From Bacteroidota bacterium (GTDB taxonomy: Bacteria; Bacteroidota; Bacteroidia; Chitinophagales; Chitinophagaceae), in assembly GCA_018267705.1 (NCBI GenBank), contig JAFDXX010000023.1, positions 124,001 to 188,000 of the forward strand: a DNA stretch of 64,000 nucleotides, in the 5' to 3' direction. Within the stretch, counting starts at the first letter, position 1; each line of letters opens with the position of its first letter. The position numbers and the translations under genes were made by a program. Shown piece after piece: positions 37,389 to 46,518 of the stretch. The notes beneath the pieces are model-generated. The model had not been told where the DNA came from and searched no databases. It saw only the letters and a list, made by a program, of their open reading frames with translations.

Positions 37389-38555
37389 TTATAAACCGTA
37401 GTATGTTATAACAGTATTATAATAATCGGCAGCCCAACCTTCTAAAGTTTGAGATATAGCATAATTTCTCCCTTCTCCTATTATGTTTGAAAGATTATTT
37501 TGTTGAGTAAATATTGATGTAAGTACCATAACTAAGTCTTCTTCGCTATTTGCATTAAAGGTAAAACCACGTTTGCCGTTTTCCGTCATTACAGTTGCCA
37601 TAGTAAGATTACTTAGAATTGGAATTAAACCATGAAAAAAACCTTCTATCGGCACTTTACCAAAACCCTCGTTAATGGGTGCTTGCACAACAAAATCATT
37701 TGCTCGGTATAATTCTCTTAGTTCTTGAGATGTTTTTTTCCCAACTAAAAATATTTGTTGTTGAAGTTGATATTGCTGTATAAAATTTTGATATTGTTTT
37801 TTTAAAATTCCATCTCCAACTATTGTTAAAGTAAAATCTATATTATTTTTTTTTAGTTGAAGACAAGCATTTAAAATAAGTTGTTGATTTTTATTGGCAA
37901 CCAATGCTCCAACGGTTATTAATTTTAAAACTGAAAGTTTTTCTGTTTCTAATTTTTTTATTCTTTGTTCAACTTGTAATGTTTCTTCATTCCAAACATT
38001 TTTTGTATATGATGGGCTGAAACCTGCATGTATTCTGGAGTTTGAAATAATTTCATCGGTATATGCCCAAACCGGACCTCTAAAAAAATGCTTCAATAAC
38101 CAACGTTGAAAACTATAAGTTATCGGCTCACTTTTATAAGGTTTCCATGTGCCGGTATATGTTGCAAAAGTTTTTTTCCCTTTCAACTTGAAGTAAAAAA
38201 ATCCCGGAATATTTAAATTATTGGGGAAACGCTGATATACAATATCGGTTTGGTTATTTACTTTTTTAAATGCTTTACACCATTTAGGAATGGTTGAAAA
38301 TAATTTTAATTTATCTGTAATAGCATTACCACCAACATTAGGTACTGCAATAATTTTAATATTATTTGCAGAATAAAAAGTAGCAACTTTTTTATCATCA
38401 AAAGCAACAACCGGACAACAAAGTATAACTTCAGAAAAGTAAAAAGCTAATGCTTCTATTTGATGTAAAAGTATATGTGTTTCTGTTCCAAACTTGCCGT
38501 TTGGATGTTGAAAATGAATGCAGTCTGAAATAATACCTAAACGTAGCTTGCTCAT
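37389..38555 (-). CDS. Glycosyltransferase family 4 protein
   Basis: A 388-residue GT-B enzyme with RLGIISDCIHFQHPNGKFGTE at the N-terminus and a typical GT4 C-terminal domain: LKLITVGALVANKNQQLILNAC, FTLTIVGDGILKKQY, IFLVGKKTSQELRELYRANDF and PINEGFGKVPIEGFFHGLIPI, with the two Glu residues of the E-x7-E donor motif. Donor and acceptor are unknown. It stands apart from the main glycan cluster, 125 nt after the malQ start region and 31 nt upstream of nothing related; the next gene on its strand upstream is the cytochrome. ATG 38555 is chosen over a TTG 9 nt upstream. Confidence 0.86.
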   Translation of the reverse strand: MSKLRLGIISDCIHFQHPNGKFGTETHILLHQIEALAFYFSEVILCCPVVAFDDKKVATFYSANNIKIIAVPNVGGNAITDKLKLFSTIPKWCKAFKKVNNQTDIVYQRFPNNLNIPGFFYFKLKGKKTFATYTGTWKPYKSEPITYSFQRWLLKHFFRGPVWAYTDEIISNSRIHAGFSPSYTKNVWNEETLQVEQRIKKLETEKLSVLKLITVGALVANKNQQLILNACLQLKKNNIDFTLTIVGDGILKKQYQNFIQQYQLQQQIFLVGKKTSQELRELYRANDFVVQAPINEGFGKVPIEGFFHGLIPILSNLTMATVMTENGKRGFTFNANSEEDLVMVLTSIFTQQNNLSNIIGEGRNYAISQTLEGWAADYYNTVITYYGL

Positions 38556-38595
38556 GTTATGCAAACTAACTTATTTATCATACAAAACGAAAATG

Positions 38596-39003
38596 TTATT
38601 TAGATAATGTAGGGGTTGTTTGGCCTCTATGACATGTAGCACAACTAATTGATTGAAGTTTTACTGTATCTGCATGAGGAATAGTGGCAATATATTTATC
38701 ATTCATTTCCATGGTCATTCTCATCATATTTCTAGCAATGTTTTTATGTGGGTTATCATCACTTGCCATATCCATTCTACCCGGTTGTGTTTTAGAGGGT
38801 GCATGGCAAAAATTACATTTTACACCTAATGCTGCTTTAAAACCATCCATTACACTGTCTAAACCATCGTGAGAAATATCTTGTGGTAATATTTTTAAAT
38901 TTTTATAACGAGGTTGTACATGATTTGTAAAAGAGATTGTGCTAATAAATATTACGGTTAGTATTGTAATAATTAGGGTGATTTTTTTGTTTTGTATAAG
39001 CAT
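38596..39003 (-). CDS. Small diheme c-type cytochrome
   Basis: A 135-residue protein with one N-terminal membrane helix or uncleaved signal (about 8-26) and a periplasmic domain with two haem-attachment motifs, C63-N-F-C66-H67 and C121-A-T-C124-H125. A Met-rich segment (RNMMRMTMEMNDKY, about 91-104) offers axial Met ligands. The layout, with CNFCHAPS before and CATCHRGQTTP after, resembles the photosynthetic-reaction-centre-cytochrome-like family found widely in non-phototrophic Bacteroidota, where its role is unknown but electron transfer is assumed. It sits between trxB and a GT4 gene with no other respiratory gene in view. Covalent haem attachment would need a cytochrome c maturation system elsewhere. 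Confidence 0.85.
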   Translation of the reverse strand: MLIQNKKITLIITILTVIFISTISFTNHVQPRYKNLKILPQDISHDGLDSVMDGFKAALGVKCNFCHAPSKTQPGRMDMASDDNPHKNIARNMMRMTMEMNDKYIATIPHADTVKLQSISCATCHRGQTTPTLSK

Positions 39004-39090
39004 TGTTTTTCTTTTGAATGAAAATATTATTTATTTAGAAAATGAAAAATGTTTTTTGATGAAAGGCACAATTTAGTCGGTAAATTTTTT

Positions 39091-40038
39091 TTAAGCAATT
39101 CCTTTTGCAGTTAAATATCTCTCTGCATCTAATGCAGCCATACAACCACTTCCTGCTGCCGTAACAGCTTGTCGGTAATTTTTATCTTGTACATCACCTG
39201 CTGCAAATACGCCTTCTATATTTGTTTTGCTTGTGCCGGGTATTGTTTTAATATATCCTGTTTCATCCATATCAATCCAACCTTTAAAAATATCGCTATT
39301 AGGTTGGTGCCCAATAGCAACAAAGAAGCCACTAATGGGTACTTCAATTTTCTCTCCGGTTTTAGTATTTTTTATTCTTACACCTTCTGTTTTGTTGTCT
39401 CCCAAAATTTCATCTGTTTCACTATTCCAATAAATTTTAATATTTGAAGTATTTAACACTCTTTCTTGCATCACTTTACTTGCTCGCATTGCATCTCTCC
39501 TCACAATCATATGTACAGTTGAGCATAATTTTGATAAGTATAAAGCTTCTTCTGCAGCAGTATCTCCGGCACCTACTATTGCTACTTCTTTTCCTTTAAA
39601 AAAGAAGCCATCACAAACGGCACATGCACTTACACCAAACCCATTTAGTCTTTGTTCACTTGGTAAGCCTAACCATTTAGCACTTGCACCCGTACAAATA
39701 ATTAGGGCATCGGTTTCAATTATTTTTTCATCATCAATCCAAACTTTATAGGGTTGTGTAGAAAAATCAACTTTTGTTGCTAATCCGTAACGTATATCCG
39801 CACCCATTCTGGTGGCTTGTTTTTCAAAATGAATCATCATTTCTGGACCTTGAATTCCTTCGGGATAACCCGGATAATTTTCTACTTCAGTAGTTATAGT
39901 TAATTGCCCACCGGGCTGAATGCCTTGATATAAAACCGGTTTCATATTGGCACGGGCAGCATAAATTGCAGCAGTGTATCCGGCGGGGCCGCTACCAATA
40001 ATTAGTACATGTGTTTTTTCTATTATATTATTTTCCAT
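39091..40038 (-). CDS. trxB: Thioredoxin-disulfide reductase
   Basis: Flavoenzyme that reduces thioredoxin with NADPH. The 315-residue protein has the FAD-binding GSGPAGYTAAIYAAR (16-30), the redox-active C139-A-V-C142 in ACAVCDG, the NADPH site GAGDTAAEEA (156-165) with downstream VRRDAMRAS, and the C-terminal FAD motif GVFAAGDVQDKNYRQAV. All expected residues are present and length is standard. It lies downstream of rpoD on the same strand but is separated by the rpoD terminator and has its own promoter-like element. Confidence 0.96.
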   Translation of the reverse strand: MENNIIEKTHVLIIGSGPAGYTAAIYAARANMKPVLYQGIQPGGQLTITTEVENYPGYPEGIQGPEMMIHFEKQATRMGADIRYGLATKVDFSTQPYKVWIDDEKIIETDALIICTGASAKWLGLPSEQRLNGFGVSACAVCDGFFFKGKEVAIVGAGDTAAEEALYLSKLCSTVHMIVRRDAMRASKVMQERVLNTSNIKIYWNSETDEILGDNKTEGVRIKNTKTGEKIEVPISGFFVAIGHQPNSDIFKGWIDMDETGYIKTIPGTSKTNIEGVFAAGDVQDKNYRQAVTAAGSGCMAALDAERYLTAKGIA

Positions 40039-40060
40039 TTTATTTTCTTTATAAGAGCCA

Positions 40061-40068
40061 CAAATTTA
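40061..40068 (-). promoter_or_regulatory. -7 promoter element for trxB
   Basis: TAAATTTG on the minus strand matches TAnnTTTG exactly, 22 nt before the ATG at 40038 and downstream of the rpoD terminator. No -33 TTTG seen at standard spacing. Confidence 0.5.
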
Positions 40069-40148
40069 TTACTACAAAAAAGTTTATGATAGGATGTTTT
40101 ACACAACTACTTTAAAAATGGGGATAATATTTTAGTAATTGAAAATAA

Positions 40149-40178
40149 AAAACCCTCTGAATTATATCAAAGGGTTTT
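40149..40178 (-). terminator. Rho-independent terminator of rpoD
   Basis: Inverted repeat 40149-40160 with 40167-40178 (AAAACCC / GGGTTTT core, one mismatch) 22 nt after the rpoD stop, followed on the minus strand by TTTTATTTTC. Confidence 0.75.
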
Positions 40179-40200
40179 AAACTTTACCTATCTCATATTA

Positions 40201-41058
40201 CTATCCCAAATATGCTTTTAAAGCGTTGCTGTATCTTGCTTTTTGCAAACGCTTGATAGCTCTTTCTTTAATTTGGCGAATACGTTCTTTAGTCAAATCG
40301 TATTTCTGACCTATTTGTTCAATAGTTACTCCGTTTTCACCATCTAAACCAAAATAAGCATTTACAATTTCTGCTTCTCTTGGGCTTAATGATTTTAATA
40401 CACGGCGAATTTCTTCACGAAGTGAATCTTTCATTACATCATCATCTGTATCATCGCTGCCTTCTAATAAATCTCCCATAGCAACATCTTCTGCTTCGTG
40501 TACCGGAGCATCTAATGAAGTATGGCGAGTGTTACTTTGAAAAATGTTGTTAATTTCTGTTTCACTCATTTCCAAAATATCGCTTAATTCTTCCGTACTT
40601 GGTTCGCGTTCATGTTCTTGCTCAAATGCCATATAGGCTTTATTGGCTTTATTATATGTACCAATTTTGTTTTGGGGCAAACGAACTAAACGACCTTGTT
40701 CTGCTAAGGCCTGTAAAATAGATTGACGAATCCACCAAACGGCATAAGAAATAAATTTGAAACCTTTAGTTTCATCAAAACGTTGTGCTGCTTTAATTAA
40801 ACCAAGATTTCCTTCATTAATTAAATCACTCAAGCTTAAACCCTGATGCTGGTACTGCTTTGCCACAGATACCACAAACCTCAGGTTGGCTTGTACCAAC
40901 TTGTCCAATGCCCTTTGATTACCCATTTTAATTTTCTGAGCCAGTGTTGTTTCCTCTTCGGGAGTGATCATTGGAATTTTAGAAATTTCCTGCAGATACT
41001 TTTCTACGGCTTGAGAATCTCTGTTGGTAATCTGGGTTGCGATTTTGAGTTGCCTCAT
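40201..41058 (-). CDS. rpoD: Primary RNA polymerase sigma factor (SigA/RpoD)
   Basis: Housekeeping sigma factor of 285 residues, the short form typical of Bacteroidota that lacks region 1.1. Region 1.2 begins at QAVEKYLQEISKIP, region 2 has NLRFVVSVAKQYQHQGLSLSDLINEGNLGLIKAAQRFDETKGFKFISYAVWWIRQSILQAL, and region 4 carries the helix-turn-helix with VTIEQIGQKYDLTKERIRQIKERAIKRL. These are quoted in the text only as positions: region 2 about 60-125, region 3 about 140-200, region 4 about 215-280. Bacteroidota SigA recognises the TTTG/TAnnTTTG promoter type seen at several genes in this window. A well-matched promoter with a hairpin at the transcript start lies upstream. Confidence 0.96.
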   Translation of the reverse strand: MRQLKIATQITNRDSQAVEKYLQEISKIPMITPEEETTLAQKIKMGNQRALDKLVQANLRFVVSVAKQYQHQGLSLSDLINEGNLGLIKAAQRFDETKGFKFISYAVWWIRQSILQALAEQGRLVRLPQNKIGTYNKANKAYMAFEQEHEREPSTEELSDILEMSETEINNIFQSNTRHTSLDAPVHEAEDVAMGDLLEGSDDTDDDVMKDSLREEIRRVLKSLSPREAEIVNAYFGLDGENGVTIEQIGQKYDLTKERIRQIKERAIKRLQKARYSNALKAYLG

Positions 41059-41157
41059 ACTGTTATGATTGCTTTTTGAATACGCTTATTAGACTGCTAA
41101 AGATTAACTTTTGTTGCAACAATTAGTTAAAACTTATCCCCTTTTTATTAAGGGGTG

Positions 41158-41165
41158 CAAAAGTA
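41158..41165 (-). promoter_or_regulatory. -7 promoter element for rpoD
   Basis: TACTTTTG on the minus strand matches TAnnTTTG exactly, giving a leader of about 95 nt. The predicted start falls within a few bases of a GC-rich hairpin (41138-41143 with 41150-41155, CCCCTT/AAGGGG). The rest of the 261-nt gap 41059-41319 shows only the divergent ltaE promoter. Confidence 0.6.
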
Positions 41166-41306
41166 AGCTTCTCTTGCATAAGAAACGAGTTTTTCTTTAA
41201 TTTGTTATGAAGATTAGTAAATTAATGCTCATTTATTAAAATTTATGGCAATAAATAGATGTATGATTTCATTTTATTATAGAAAATATTGGAAATAGCA
41301 AAGACT

Positions 41307-41314
41307 TACCTTCG
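41307..41314 (+). promoter_or_regulatory. Putative -7 element directly before ltaE
   Basis: TACCTTCG, one mismatch from TAnnTTTG, ends 5 nt before the ATG at 41320. If it is the promoter, the ltaE-pgi message is leaderless or nearly so. Confidence 0.4.
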
Positions 41315-41319
41315 CATAT

Positions 41320-42342
41320 ATGGAGCAACAAATTGATTTCAGGTCAGATACTGTTACCCGCCCATCTATTGCTATGCAGGAATTTATGTTTAAAGCCAAG
41401 GTTGGCGATGATGTTTTTGGCGAAGACCCCTCAGTAAACGAATTAGAAAACCTAGCAGCCAATATGTTTGGCATGGAAGCAGGTTTATTTTGCCCTAGCG
41501 GCACCATGACTAACCAAATTGCTATTAAAGTGCATACCCAGCCAGGTGATGAAGTTATTTGTGATAAATTGAGCCATATTTATCAATACGAAGGTGGTGG
41601 AATAGCATTCAATAGTTTATGTTCCTCTAAATTAATTGAAGGAGATAGAGGAAGAATTACTGCCAAACAAGTGGAGTCGGCTATTAATCCAGATGATATT
41701 CATAAGCCTATAAGTAAGTTAGTTTCATTAGAAAATACGATTAATAGAGGCGGTGGAAGCTATTACGATTATGCTGATATTCAATTAATTAAAGAAGTTT
41801 GCTTACAAAATAATTTAATACTTCATTTAGATGGAGCAAGACTTTTTAATGCCTTGGTTGCCAATAAAGAAACACCTAAACAATACGGAGCAATTTTTGA
41901 TTCAATTTCTATTTGTTTAAGTAAAGGGTTAGGTACTCCGTTAGGAAGTGTTTTAATTGGTAAGAAAGAGTTTATTAAAAAAGCAAGAAGAGTTAGAAAA
42001 GTTTTTGGTGGAGGAATGAGACAAGTAGGTTTTATGGCCGCTGCAGGTATTTATGCTTTACAAAATAATATTGAAAGACTTACCACCGATCATTTACATG
42101 CACGGCAAATTGCTGAAGCATTAAAAACTAAAGATTTTGTTGGAGAAATATTGCCGGTAGAAACCAATATTATTATCTGTGAAATAAAGGGAAAATATAC
42201 TGCTACAGAATTTTCACAAAAAATGAAAGAACATGGCATCTTACTATTTGCAATTTCACCCACACATATAAGAATGGTACTGCATTTAGATATTACTAAA
42301 GAAATGGTTGAAACTACCATTCAAACCATTAATAAATTATAA
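41320..42342 (+). CDS. ltaE: Low-specificity threonine aldolase
   Basis: PLP-dependent fold-type I enzyme that cleaves threonine or allo-threonine to glycine and acetaldehyde. The 340-residue protein starts with IDFRSDTVTRPS, has the family segment VSLENTINRGGGSYYD, the PLP-contacting LHLDGARLFNALVA, and the PLP Lys202 in SICLSKGLGTPLGSVLIG. Length is standard. It leads a three-gene plus-strand operon with pgi (9-nt gap) and a GNAT acetyltransferase (5-nt gap). The pairing with pgi has no obvious biochemical logic. The start codon follows a promoter-like element at unusually short distance. Confidence 0.93.
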   Translation: MEQQIDFRSDTVTRPSIAMQEFMFKAKVGDDVFGEDPSVNELENLAANMFGMEAGLFCPSGTMTNQIAIKVHTQPGDEVICDKLSHIYQYEGGGIAFNSLCSSKLIEGDRGRITAKQVESAINPDDIHKPISKLVSLENTINRGGGSYYDYADIQLIKEVCLQNNLILHLDGARLFNALVANKETPKQYGAIFDSISICLSKGLGTPLGSVLIGKKEFIKKARRVRKVFGGGMRQVGFMAAAGIYALQNNIERLTTDHLHARQIAEALKTKDFVGEILPVETNIIICEIKGKYTATEFSQKMKEHGILLFAISPTHIRMVLHLDITKEMVETTIQTINKL

Positions 42343-42351
42343 AAAAATAAT

Positions 42352-44004
42352 ATGTTATCTAAAATAAATCCTACCACAACACAAGCATGGTTTTTATTAA
42401 AAAAACATTATGAAGATGAAATGAGTCGTAAACACATGAAAGATTTGTTTGCGGCAGATGCAGAAAGGTTTAACAAGTTTTCTTTACAAAACGGAGATAT
42501 TCTTTTTGATTATTCAAAAAATATTATTAACGAAAAAACCCTACAACTGCTTTTGCAATTGGCAGAAGAATGTAAACTGAAAGATGCCATTCATGCCATG
42601 TTTGCAGGAATTAAAATTAATGAAACTGAGCACCGATCTGTATTGCATACCGCATTGAGAAATTTTGCAGACACTTCTATTTTAGTTGATGGGAAAGATA
42701 TAATGCCACAAGTGAAGAAAGTGCAAACACACATGAAAAGTTTTTGTCAAGAAATTCATACCGGCAAATGGAAGGGATATACAGGAAAGAAAATAAAATA
42801 TATTGTAAATATTGGAATTGGTGGCAGCGATTTAGGCCCAGTTATGGTTACAGAAGCTTTAAAACCTTATTGGATAAAAGGAATTGAAACTTATTTTGTA
42901 AGTAATATTGATGGAACACATATTGCCGAAACACTAAAAAAAGTTACACCAGAAGAAACCTTATTCTTAATAGCATCTAAAACATTTACTACACAAGAAA
43001 CTATGACCAATGCACATACGGCACGTGCATGGTTTTTAGAAGCAGCAATGAATGAGAAGCATATTGCCAAACATTTTGCAGCACTAAGTACCAACGAAAA
43101 AGAAGTAACAAAATTTGGTATTGATAAAGCGAATATGTTTGAGTTTTGGGATTGGGTTGGTGGAAGATATTCTTTATGGAGTGCCATTGGTTTATCTATT
43201 GCATTAACAATTGGATATGAAAATTTTGAAATATTATTAAAGGGAGCTTACACAATTGATGAACATTTTAGAACAGAAAAATTCAATAAAAATATTCCTG
43301 TTTTAATGGCATTAATAAGTTTATGGTATATAAATTTTTATAATGCACAAAGTGAAGCTATTTTACCTTACGATCAGTATATGCACCGTTTTGCTGCTTA
43401 TTTTCAGCAAGGCAATATGGAAAGCAATGGTAAAAGTGCAGACAGAAGTGGCAACTATACAGATTATGCAACAGGCCCCGTTATTTGGGGAGAACCCGGA
43501 ACCAATGGGCAGCACGCATTTTATCAATTAATACATCAAGGTACATTAACTATTCCTTGCGATTTTATTGCACCGGCTATTAGTCATAATCCAATTGGAG
43601 ACCATCATGTTAAATTACTTTCAAACTTCTTTGCACAAACAGAAGCATTAATGAATGGTAAAACAGAAAGAGAAGTAAAAGAAGAATTAAGCCAAACAGA
43701 ATTAAACGATGAGGAAATAAAAAAACTAATACCCTATAAAATTTTTGAAGGAAACAAACCTACCAATTCATTTCTTGTAAAACAAATAACACCTTATACT
43801 TTAGGCAGTTTAATTGCATTATATGAACATAAAATTTTTGTGCAAGGCGTTATTTGGAACATTTATAGTTTTGACCAATGGGGAGTTGAATTAGGAAAAC
43901 AATTGGCCGGAAAAATATTACCTGAATTAGTTAATGAAAATATTGTTACCAGTCACGATTCTTCTACAAATGGATTAATTAATATATTTAAAAAAATACG
44001 ATAA
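42352..44004 (+). CDS. pgi: Glucose-6-phosphate isomerase
   Basis: Interconverts glucose 6-phosphate and fructose 6-phosphate in glycolysis and gluconeogenesis. The 550-residue protein is of the long E. coli/eukaryotic type. It has [17 protein letters not shown], both PGI signatures ([14 protein letters not shown] and [12 protein letters not shown]), the catalytic-loop region [17 protein letters not shown] and the His-containing NGLINIFKK end. It is the second gene of the ltaE operon. In this genome it also links glycogen precursor supply (through glucose 1-phosphate) to central metabolism, although the glycogen genes lie elsewhere. Confidence 0.97.
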   Translation: MLSKINPTTTQAWFLLKKHYEDEMSRKHMKDLFAADAERFNKFSLQNGDILFDYSKNIINEKTLQLLLQLAEECKLKDAIHAMFAGIKINETEHRSVLHTALRNFADTSILVDGKDIMPQVKKVQTHMKSFCQEIHTGKWKGYTGKKIKYIVNIGIGGSDLGPVMVTEALKPYWIKGIETYFVSNIDGTHIAETLKKVTPEETLFLIASKTFTTQETMTNAHTARAWFLEAAMNEKHIAKHFAALSTNEKEVTKFGIDKANMFEFWDWVGGRYSLWSAIGLSIALTIGYENFEILLKGAYTIDEHFRTEKFNKNIPVLMALISLWYINFYNAQSEAILPYDQYMHRFAAYFQQGNMESNGKSADRSGNYTDYATGPVIWGEPGTNGQHAFYQLIHQGTLTIPCDFIAPAISHNPIGDHHVKLLSNFFAQTEALMNGKTEREVKEELSQTELNDEEIKKLIPYKIFEGNKPTNSFLVKQITPYTLGSLIALYEHKIFVQGVIWNIYSFDQWGVELGKQLAGKILPELVNENIVTSHDSSTNGLINIFKKIR

Positions 44005-44009
44005 TTATA

Positions 44010-44501
44010 ATGCTACATGAAATTATTATTCGTGCAATAGAAGTAAAAGATAATGCTGCTATTGCAAAAATTATTCGTGATGCATTAGAAGAATTTAAAG
44101 CAAATAAACCCGGTACAGTTTATTTTGATAAAACAACAGACAATTTGTTTGAGTTATTTACATCTACTCATAAAAGCAAATACTTTATTGCTGTATTAAA
44201 TGAAAAAGTAATTGGAGGTGCAGGAATTTTTCCTACGGAAGGATTACCCAACGAAACTTGCGAATTAGTAAAAATGTACTTAGCAAAAGAAGTACGTGGA
44301 TTGGGTTTGGGAAGAAAAATGATAGAGATATGTTTACAATCAGCTAAACAAAACGGATACAGAAAAATTTATTTAGAAAGTATGCCGGAGTTAAAAAATG
44401 CACTTGCTGTTTATGAAAAATTCGGCTTTGAATATTTAAGCAATCCATTGGGTAACAGTGGGCATTGCGGTTGTGATTTATGGATGCTGAAAGAATTGTA
44501 A
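44010..44501 (+). CDS. GNAT-family N-acetyltransferase
   Basis: A 163-residue acetyltransferase. The acetyl-CoA pyrophosphate loop is VRGLGLGRKMIEICLQ (motif A, about 94-110), preceded by the beta4 segment CELVKMYLAKE and followed by KIYLESMPELKNALAVYEKFGFEYL (motif B), all typical of GNAT. The substrate, which could be a small molecule or a protein N-terminus, cannot be inferred. It is the last gene of the ltaE-pgi run, 5 nt after the pgi stop, and ends 22 nt from the convergent DUF6089 gene. Confidence 0.85.
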   Translation: MLHEIIIRAIEVKDNAAIAKIIRDALEEFKANKPGTVYFDKTTDNLFELFTSTHKSKYFIAVLNEKVIGGAGIFPTEGLPNETCELVKMYLAKEVRGLGLGRKMIEICLQSAKQNGYRKIYLESMPELKNALAVYEKFGFEYLSNPLGNSGHCGCDLWMLKEL

Positions 44502-44523
44502 AAAGAAGTTGCCGGGTTATTTA

Positions 44524-45396
44524 TTAATAATAAGTTTTTGTTCTTCTTCCAGAAAACGGATTTCCTTTTCCAAACAAATTTAAATCGGGTATTTTAAATG
44601 AAACGGTTGCCTGAAAACTATAATAAACATCTTTTCTGCTTGGATTTCCTCTAGAACGAAAATAATTGTATGTAGGGTCGTCATGGGTAGAACTAAGATT
44701 AGCTCTGTAGGAAAGAGCTGCTGCTTCATTTTGACCGGCTGCTAATAATGCACTTGTTGCATAGTTGGTGCTACTAACATCATCTAAATAATCTGTAAAT
44801 AAAAAACGATAATTGAATTCAAAACCTACTGCAACATTTTCAGATACTTCGTAACGCACTCCCAATCCTATTGGAATATTTACTTGTAATCGGTGGTAAG
44901 GTGCAGGGTAGCCACCTCCCGTTAAATATTGCCCCTCTGTTCCAATATCATGTAAATTAACTTTATTGCCGTTATCGTCAATTGTAGTTGGGTTGAAATG
45001 AAAAAGGCTCAACCCTCCAAATACATAGGGCACAATATTATAAACATCTCTATCTAAAAAATCATATTCAGCCATTGCTGAAACTTCCCAAACAAAACTT
45101 TTGAAATTAAGATTTCTTGCTCGCAAATCGGCACGTGGAGATAATCTATCATCGCCTCTAACAGAAAGTAGAGATACATTTAACCTTGCTCTTAGTTGTT
45201 GTTGAATATCGTATGTTGCTCCAAAGCTAAATGCAACAGAAGATTGTTTAAATACAGGAGCACCTTGTATGAGGTCACCTAAATATGCACTTGCACCTAA
45301 GCCGGCCGTAAATCTTAACTCATCTTGTGCTTTTGCAAATACACATAAAAAAGCACTAAATAAGCTAACAAAAAAGTATTTGCTTAATTGCTTCAT
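44524..45396 (-). CDS. DUF6089-family outer-membrane barrel protein
   Basis: A 290-residue protein with a signal peptide (1-23, ending FAKAQ) and a beta-barrel body of the DUF6089 family of Bacteroidota: LRFTAGLGASAYLGDLIQG, then VAFSFGATYDIQQQLRARL, VWEVSAMAEYDFLD and the long GVRYEVSENVAVGFEFNYRFLFTDYLDDV stretch. Proteins of this family resemble small outer-membrane barrels found with the gliding/T9SS and BAM neighbourhood in some genomes, but their function is not established. It is transcribed alone here on the minus strand. Confidence 0.82.
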   Translation of the reverse strand: MKQLSKYFFVSLFSAFLCVFAKAQDELRFTAGLGASAYLGDLIQGAPVFKQSSVAFSFGATYDIQQQLRARLNVSLLSVRGDDRLSPRADLRARNLNFKSFVWEVSAMAEYDFLDRDVYNIVPYVFGGLSLFHFNPTTIDDNGNKVNLHDIGTEGQYLTGGGYPAPYHRLQVNIPIGLGVRYEVSENVAVGFEFNYRFLFTDYLDDVSSTNYATSALLAAGQNEAAALSYRANLSSTHDDPTYNYFRSRGNPSRKDVYYSFQATVSFKIPDLNLFGKGNPFSGRRTKTYY

Positions 45397-45459
45397 AAAG
45401 TAAAAATAGGGTAAAAAATGGAAAGAAATTAAAATACATAAAATTTACCTAACCTAATG

Positions 45460-46464
45460 TTATACAACTGCAATTTTCATTACTAATTCTTTTAATAAAT
45501 CGGCATCGTTTGTTCCAGCATCGTTTACGCCAATGCTTCTTAAATTGTAGTGATGTAAGAGTAATAATATTTTTTCAATTCCGCCATATTTATAATTATT
45601 TAAAGCAACCATATAATCTTTTAAAAAATAAGTATTCGTAAGTCCAATTAAAGATGCAATGGCTTTTTCGTCAGAAGTTCCTGCTCCGGTAATCATATAC
45701 ACTTTACTAAAAAAATTATATAATGCAGGAATAATTTGCTGAATGGGTGCTGCTTTGGGATTTGCTTTAAAATATTGAATAATACGTATAGCTTTTGAAA
45801 TATTTTTTTTTGCTACTGCATCGTGTAACTCAAATACATTATATTCTTTACTTACGCCAATATAATTTTCAATATCGTCTTCTGTAATATTTTTTCGATT
45901 ATTTAAATTAATGGTAAGTTTTTCAATTTCATTTTTAATTCGGGTTAAATCGTTACCTATATGTTCAACTAAAAGAAGTAAAGCTTTTTGAGTTATTGTT
46001 AATCCGGCTGTTTTAATAAGATTGTTTGTCCACTCGGGGAGTTGGTTATCGTATAGTTTTTTGGTTGTTAAAATTTCTCCATTTGCTTTTATTGTTTTGG
46101 CAAATTTTGTTCTTGCATCTAATTTTTTTTCTTTATAAGATATAATAAAAATAGTAGATATTAAAGGGTTGACAATATAGGGTTCTAACTTTTCAATATC
46201 TCGCATTTGCTGAGCTTCTTTTAATAAAACTACTTGCTTATTTGCAAACATTGGATACCTTCTGCAAGCATTAATTACAGTTGACCATTCTGTATCTTTT
46301 CCGTAAAAAACACTAAGATTAAATTCTGCTTCGGCCGGAGTTAAAATTTTATGTTCGGCATAGTGCATTAGTTCATCTATAAAATAAGACTCCTCTCCTT
46401 CTAACCAATACAAAGGTTTAAAATTTCCTTTCTTCCAATCTGCTATATTTTTTTCAATACTCAT
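45460..46464 (-). CDS. holA: DNA polymerase III delta subunit
   Basis: Clamp-loader subunit that opens the beta sliding clamp. The 334-residue protein follows HolA layout: N-terminal FKPLYWLEGEESYFIDEL, the clamp-wrench region NKQVVLLKEAQQM, the degenerate AAA+ part without Walker motifs (LLLVEHIGNDLTRIKNEIEKL is the conserved block) and a helical collar domain (YNFFSKVYMITGAG). Sequence divergence is normal for this subunit. It is 54 nt from the exonuclease gene on the same strand and has its own well-formed promoter in that gap. Confidence 0.9.
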   Translation of the reverse strand: MSIEKNIADWKKGNFKPLYWLEGEESYFIDELMHYAEHKILTPAEAEFNLSVFYGKDTEWSTVINACRRYPMFANKQVVLLKEAQQMRDIEKLEPYIVNPLISTIFIISYKEKKLDARTKFAKTIKANGEILTTKKLYDNQLPEWTNNLIKTAGLTITQKALLLLVEHIGNDLTRIKNEIEKLTINLNNRKNITEDDIENYIGVSKEYNVFELHDAVAKKNISKAIRIIQYFKANPKAAPIQQIIPALYNFFSKVYMITGAGTSDEKAIASLIGLTNTYFLKDYMVALNNYKYGGIEKILLLLHHYNLRSIGVNDAGTNDADLLKELVMKIAVV

Positions 46465-46468
46465 TTTA

Positions 46469-46500
46469 CAAATGTGAATGAAAGAATTAATGGACTCAAA
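46469..46500 (-). promoter_or_regulatory. Two-element SigA promoter for holA
   Basis: On the minus strand, TTTG (46497-46500), a 20-nt spacer, then CACATTTG (46469-46476), one base from TAnnTTTG, ending 4 nt before the ATG at 46464. This is the only promoter in the window where both the -33 and -7 motifs are visible at plausible spacing. Confidence 0.5.
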
Positions 46501-46518
46501 AAATTATTGAAAAAGTTG

